Translations under genes and position numbers: made by a program
The notes under the pieces: generated by a model
Seen by the model: only the letters and a program-made list of their open reading frames with translations
What the model was told of the DNA's origin: nothing
The model's database searches: none
Assembly: GCF_030540545.1 (NCBI RefSeq)
Contig: NZ_JAUNVZ010000002.1
Span: forward strand, 124,001 to 188,000
DNA: 64,000 nucleotides
Origin: Rothia sp. (in: high G+C Gram-positive bacteria)
GTDB lineage: Bacteria > Actinomycetota > Actinomycetes > Actinomycetales > Micrococcaceae
Direction of reading: 5' to 3'
Shown: positions 61,831 to 64,000 of the stretch, one piece after another
Layout of the letters: every line of letters begins with the position of its first letter
How positions within the stretch are numbered: position 1 is the stretch's first letter

Positions 61831-62892
61831 ATGAGATTTCTACCCACTAAACTACCCCTGGTCGCCGCGCCCATGGCGGGAGGCGCCACCACCGTAGAAC
61901 TGGCGCTCGCCGCCTCCCGCGCCGGTGCCTTTCCCTTCCTTGCCGCAGGCTACAAAAACGTAGACACCATGGCGGCAGAAATAGAAACCCTACGCGAACA
62001 GGTTGAACACTTCGGTGTGAACCTTTTTGCACTCGGTTCTTCCGCCCTACCTCCGCGCTCGCTGAGCGAAAACGAACGCCTTGAGGAACACAAACAACAG
62101 CAACGACTCTACGAAGAGTACAGACACGAACTTGCACCCGAAGCGCATGCCTTGGGAATCACCCTAGACGCACCCTATCGTGCAGAAGATACCGATAGCT
62201 GGGCCGAGAAACTGGAGTACCTGCTGGCACACCCCGTACCCTATGTATCCTTCACCTTTGGGCTACCCGCTGTAGAGGATATTCGGGCCCTGCACGAGCG
62301 CGGAAGCCGCGTCATAGCAACTATTACCACCGTGGAAGAAGCACTCTTAGCACACAACGCCGGAGTGGATGCGCTCATTGCTCAAGGTCCCCGCGCAGGC
62401 GGCCACAGCGCCACCTATAATTCCCTGCGCGAGATTGAAGACAAAGACACCCTCCAGTTGCTCAGCGAGATACTCGCCGCTGTAGACATCCCGGTCATTG
62501 CAGCCGGAGGCATTGACTCCCCGCAAACAGTCCGCGAGCACATAGATGCCGGTGCCGAAGCCGTAGCCATCGGCACCCTGCTGCTGACCAGTGATGAAGC
62601 GGGCACCTCGGGCGCCTACCGCCAGATTTTTAGCCGCGATTGGGACTCCACCGTGATGACTCGCGCCTTCACCGGACGCTACGCGCGAGCACTCAAAAAC
62701 AGCTTTGTGAGTACATACTCCGGGCATGACGGATACCCCGCCCTGCACTATCTGACCAAGCCCCTACGCGCCGCGGCAACACGTGCGCAGGACTGGGAAC
62801 GCATGCACCTGTGGGCTGGAACCGGCTGGAAAAATGCGCCGTATACCTCTGCCGAAGAGACTATAGCCTGGCTAGCAAACGACCTCGGATAG
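61831..62892 (+). CDS. Nitronate monooxygenase (2-nitropropane dioxygenase-like)
   Basis: 353 residues, FMN TIM barrel. Seen: LVAAPMAGGATTVELALAASRAGAFPFL, GPRAGGHSA (FMN/His motif), VIAAGGIDSPQTVREHIDAGAEAVAIGTLLLTSDEAG (phosphate-binding). Oxidises alkyl nitronates, probably for detoxification. Followed after 70 bases by the RpiB-like gene with its own promoter. Confidence 0.92.
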   Translation: MRFLPTKLPLVAAPMAGGATTVELALAASRAGAFPFLAAGYKNVDTMAAEIETLREQVEHFGVNLFALGSSALPPRSLSENERLEEHKQQQRLYEEYRHELAPEAHALGITLDAPYRAEDTDSWAEKLEYLLAHPVPYVSFTFGLPAVEDIRALHERGSRVIATITTVEEALLAHNAGVDALIAQGPRAGGHSATYNSLREIEDKDTLQLLSEILAAVDIPVIAAGGIDSPQTVREHIDAGAEAVAIGTLLLTSDEAGTSGAYRQIFSRDWDSTVMTRAFTGRYARALKNSFVSTYSGHDGYPALHYLTKPLRAAATRAQDWERMHLWAGTGWKNAPYTSAEETIAWLANDLG

Positions 62893-62926
62893 GAGGCAAA
62901 AGGGCAGAAAGCAGCGGCGCGTACCC

Positions 62927-62956
62927 TTGAACCGGGTGCGTGCCGCTTGATAGGGT
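62927..62956 (+). promoter_or_regulatory. Leaderless promoter of the RpiB-type gene
   Basis: TTGAAC (62927-62932), 18 bases, TAGGGT (62951-62956), then 6 bases to the ATG at 62963. Confidence 0.6.
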
Positions 62957-62962
62957 AGAGAC

Positions 62963-63412
62963 ATGAAAATTGTTATTGGAGCACCCAACAATGGCGTGGT
63001 ACTCAAAGACGCCATTAAAACCTACCTGCAGGCAGATTCCCGCGTGAGCGAAGTAATCGACCTGAGCGAAGACACCAAAACCTACCCGGCTGTCTCCCTG
63101 GAAGCTGCCCGCATGATTGCCGACGGCAGCGCAGAACGCGGCATCCTGATATGCGGCACCGGCATTGGCACCGCGATTGTCGCCTCCAAGGTGCGCGGGG
63201 TTCGTGCAGCCACCGCCCACGATCTTTTTAGTGTGCGCGGTGCCGTGGAGAATTACAATGCGCAGATTCTGTGCATGGGGCAGGCTGTGATTGCACCCCC
63301 GGCTGCTATTGCACTGATTGATCAGTGGTTGGATGCGCGCCACGACCCGGCGAGCGCTTACGGTCAAAAGGTTCTGGAGATTGACGCCTACGAGGCTGAA
63401 CACCTCTCCTAG
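62963..63412 (+). CDS. RpiB/LacA/LacB-family sugar-phosphate isomerase
   Basis: 149 residues. ILICGTGIGTAIVASKVRGVRAATAHD is the RpiB/LacAB core, with the catalytic-type Cys64, and QILCMGQAVIAPPAAIALIDQWLDARHD the C-terminal signature. Probably interconverts ribose-5-phosphate and ribulose-5-phosphate, or a related aldose/ketose pair; the substrate cannot be settled from sequence. Confidence 0.9.
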   Translation: MKIVIGAPNNGVVLKDAIKTYLQADSRVSEVIDLSEDTKTYPAVSLEAARMIADGSAERGILICGTGIGTAIVASKVRGVRAATAHDLFSVRGAVENYNAQILCMGQAVIAPPAAIALIDQWLDARHDPASAYGQKVLEIDAYEAEHLS

Positions 63413-63430
63413 ATAGCCCCGGTAAAAGGT

Positions 63431-63461
63431 AAAGCCCCGGACTCTAATAGTCCGGGGCTTT
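63431..63461. terminator. Bidirectional terminator
   Basis: A perfect 13-bp stem AAAGCCCCGGACT / AGTCCGGGGCTTT, loop CTAAT, between convergent genes. Confidence 0.96.
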
Positions 63462-63481
63462 GAAGTATATGTCAGTGGGTA

Positions 63482-64000
63482 TTATGCACCGTGATGGCGC
63501 GGAACGAAGTCCACAAAAGACTGGATAAAGGAATCCAAACGCTTAGCCACCGAGGGGGAGCTCAGCTGCCCATCCTCATCAAAAGCACGGAAAATCTGCG
63601 AGAGGGGAGTCTGTAACGGCAGTACGGGCGCACCAAAAGCGGTGCACATATTGCGCAGGTGATCGCCCACGCGCTGACCGCCCGCCATCGCCGCGCCCAG
63701 GGTAATAATGCCGGTGGGCTTACCCTCCCAGAGGTTCGTCCCAGCGGGGCGAGTGCACACGTCAATCGCATTCTTGAGCACCGCGGGGATACCCGCATTG
63801 TGCTCGGGGGTGACGTAAATAATCGCGTCACTCTTAGCTACGTTGTCACGCAGGCGAGTGTAGGCCTCGGGCTGCGGGTCCAGCTGATCCAGATCACGGT
63901 TATATAGCGGCAGATCCGAGATATCGAGAACCTGCAGTTCATAGGGTGCAGGGATATTGGCGATCAGGTAATCGGCAATCTTGCGGGAGTATGCACTGGT
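63482..64000 (-). CDS. NADPH-dependent FMN reductase, 5' end outside window
   Basis: The minus-strand frame is open from the window edge (173 codons including the stop). Seen: SAYSRKIADYLIA at the edge, LDISDLPLYNRDLD, DAIIYVTPEHNAGIPAVLKNAIDV (the NADPH-dependent FMN reductase signature PEYN-x2-PAVLKN) and GAAMAGGQRVGDHLRNM. The flavodoxin-like GSxR start is missing because the gene continues beyond 64000. Reduces FMN, or quinones/azo compounds. Confidence 0.93.
   Translation of the reverse strand, partial: TSAYSRKIADYLIANIPAPYELQVLDISDLPLYNRDLDQLDPQPEAYTRLRDNVAKSDAIIYVTPEHNAGIPAVLKNAIDVCTRPAGTNLWEGKPTGIITLGAAMAGGQRVGDHLRNMCTAFGAPVLPLQTPLSQIFRAFDEDGQLSSPSVAKRLDSFIQSFVDFVPRHHGA

Overview
This window comes from an actinobacterium of the family Micrococcaceae and looks most like Rothia (the R. 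mucilaginosa group). That placement is an inference from gene content and base composition; no search was run. Supporting signs are the guaB-guaB3-guaA run, a GroEL without a Gly-Met tail, high-GC codon use, and many start codons that sit 6-7 bases after a TANNNT-like -10 box (leaderless mRNAs). The plus strand opens inside groEL and the window ends inside an NADPH-dependent FMN reductase gene on the minus strand.

Positions 1-6000 carry groEL (3' end) and the GMP branch of purine synthesis (guaB, guaB3, guaA). Positions 6000-9300 hold an Old Yellow Enzyme divergent from its TetR regulator, flanked by two 4-helix membrane proteins whose upstream regions share 11-bp phased repeats. Positions 9500-17700 form an alpha-glucoside locus: two tandem GH13 alpha-glucosidases and a phosphatase/nuclease-fold protein on the minus strand, with a PTS EIICB permease, an RpiR regulator and a small membrane protein on the plus strand. 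Positions 17800-26700 contain a 1263-residue SF1-helicase-like protein that has lost its ATPase motifs, an FmdB zinc ribbon, 5-formyl-THF cyclo-ligase, galU, a membrane protein, and a compact minus-strand promoter/terminator unit (small RNA or 21-residue peptide).

Positions 26800-56500 are the unusual part: a dispersed array of paralogous membrane proteins that I do not recognise. Ten share a roughly 45-residue N-terminal module with fixed spacing (W, F at +4, R at +10, acidic-Tyr at +16/17, Gly at +24), followed by a Pro/Ala/Gln linker and either four helices or one helix plus an outside domain. Eight proteins share an outside domain with two Cys residues. One member is split by a single extra C. 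A frameshifted, N-terminally truncated RHS (polymorphic toxin) gene and three AT-rich immunity-like membrane genes lie inside the array. Housekeeping genes interrupt it (a LysR-like effector domain with a basic tail, NUDIX, an OpuAC-like lipoprotein, an AlaA-like aminotransferase, xseAB, ispH).

Positions 56600-60500 carry an ABC-2 exporter with a NarL-type two-component system, a typical cell-envelope/antimicrobial-response layout. Positions 60600-64000 return to ordinary genes: ychF, nitronate monooxygenase, an RpiB-type isomerase and an FMN reductase. Nearly every transcription unit ends in a perfect or near-perfect hairpin. No tRNA, rRNA, CRISPR array or insertion sequence was seen.
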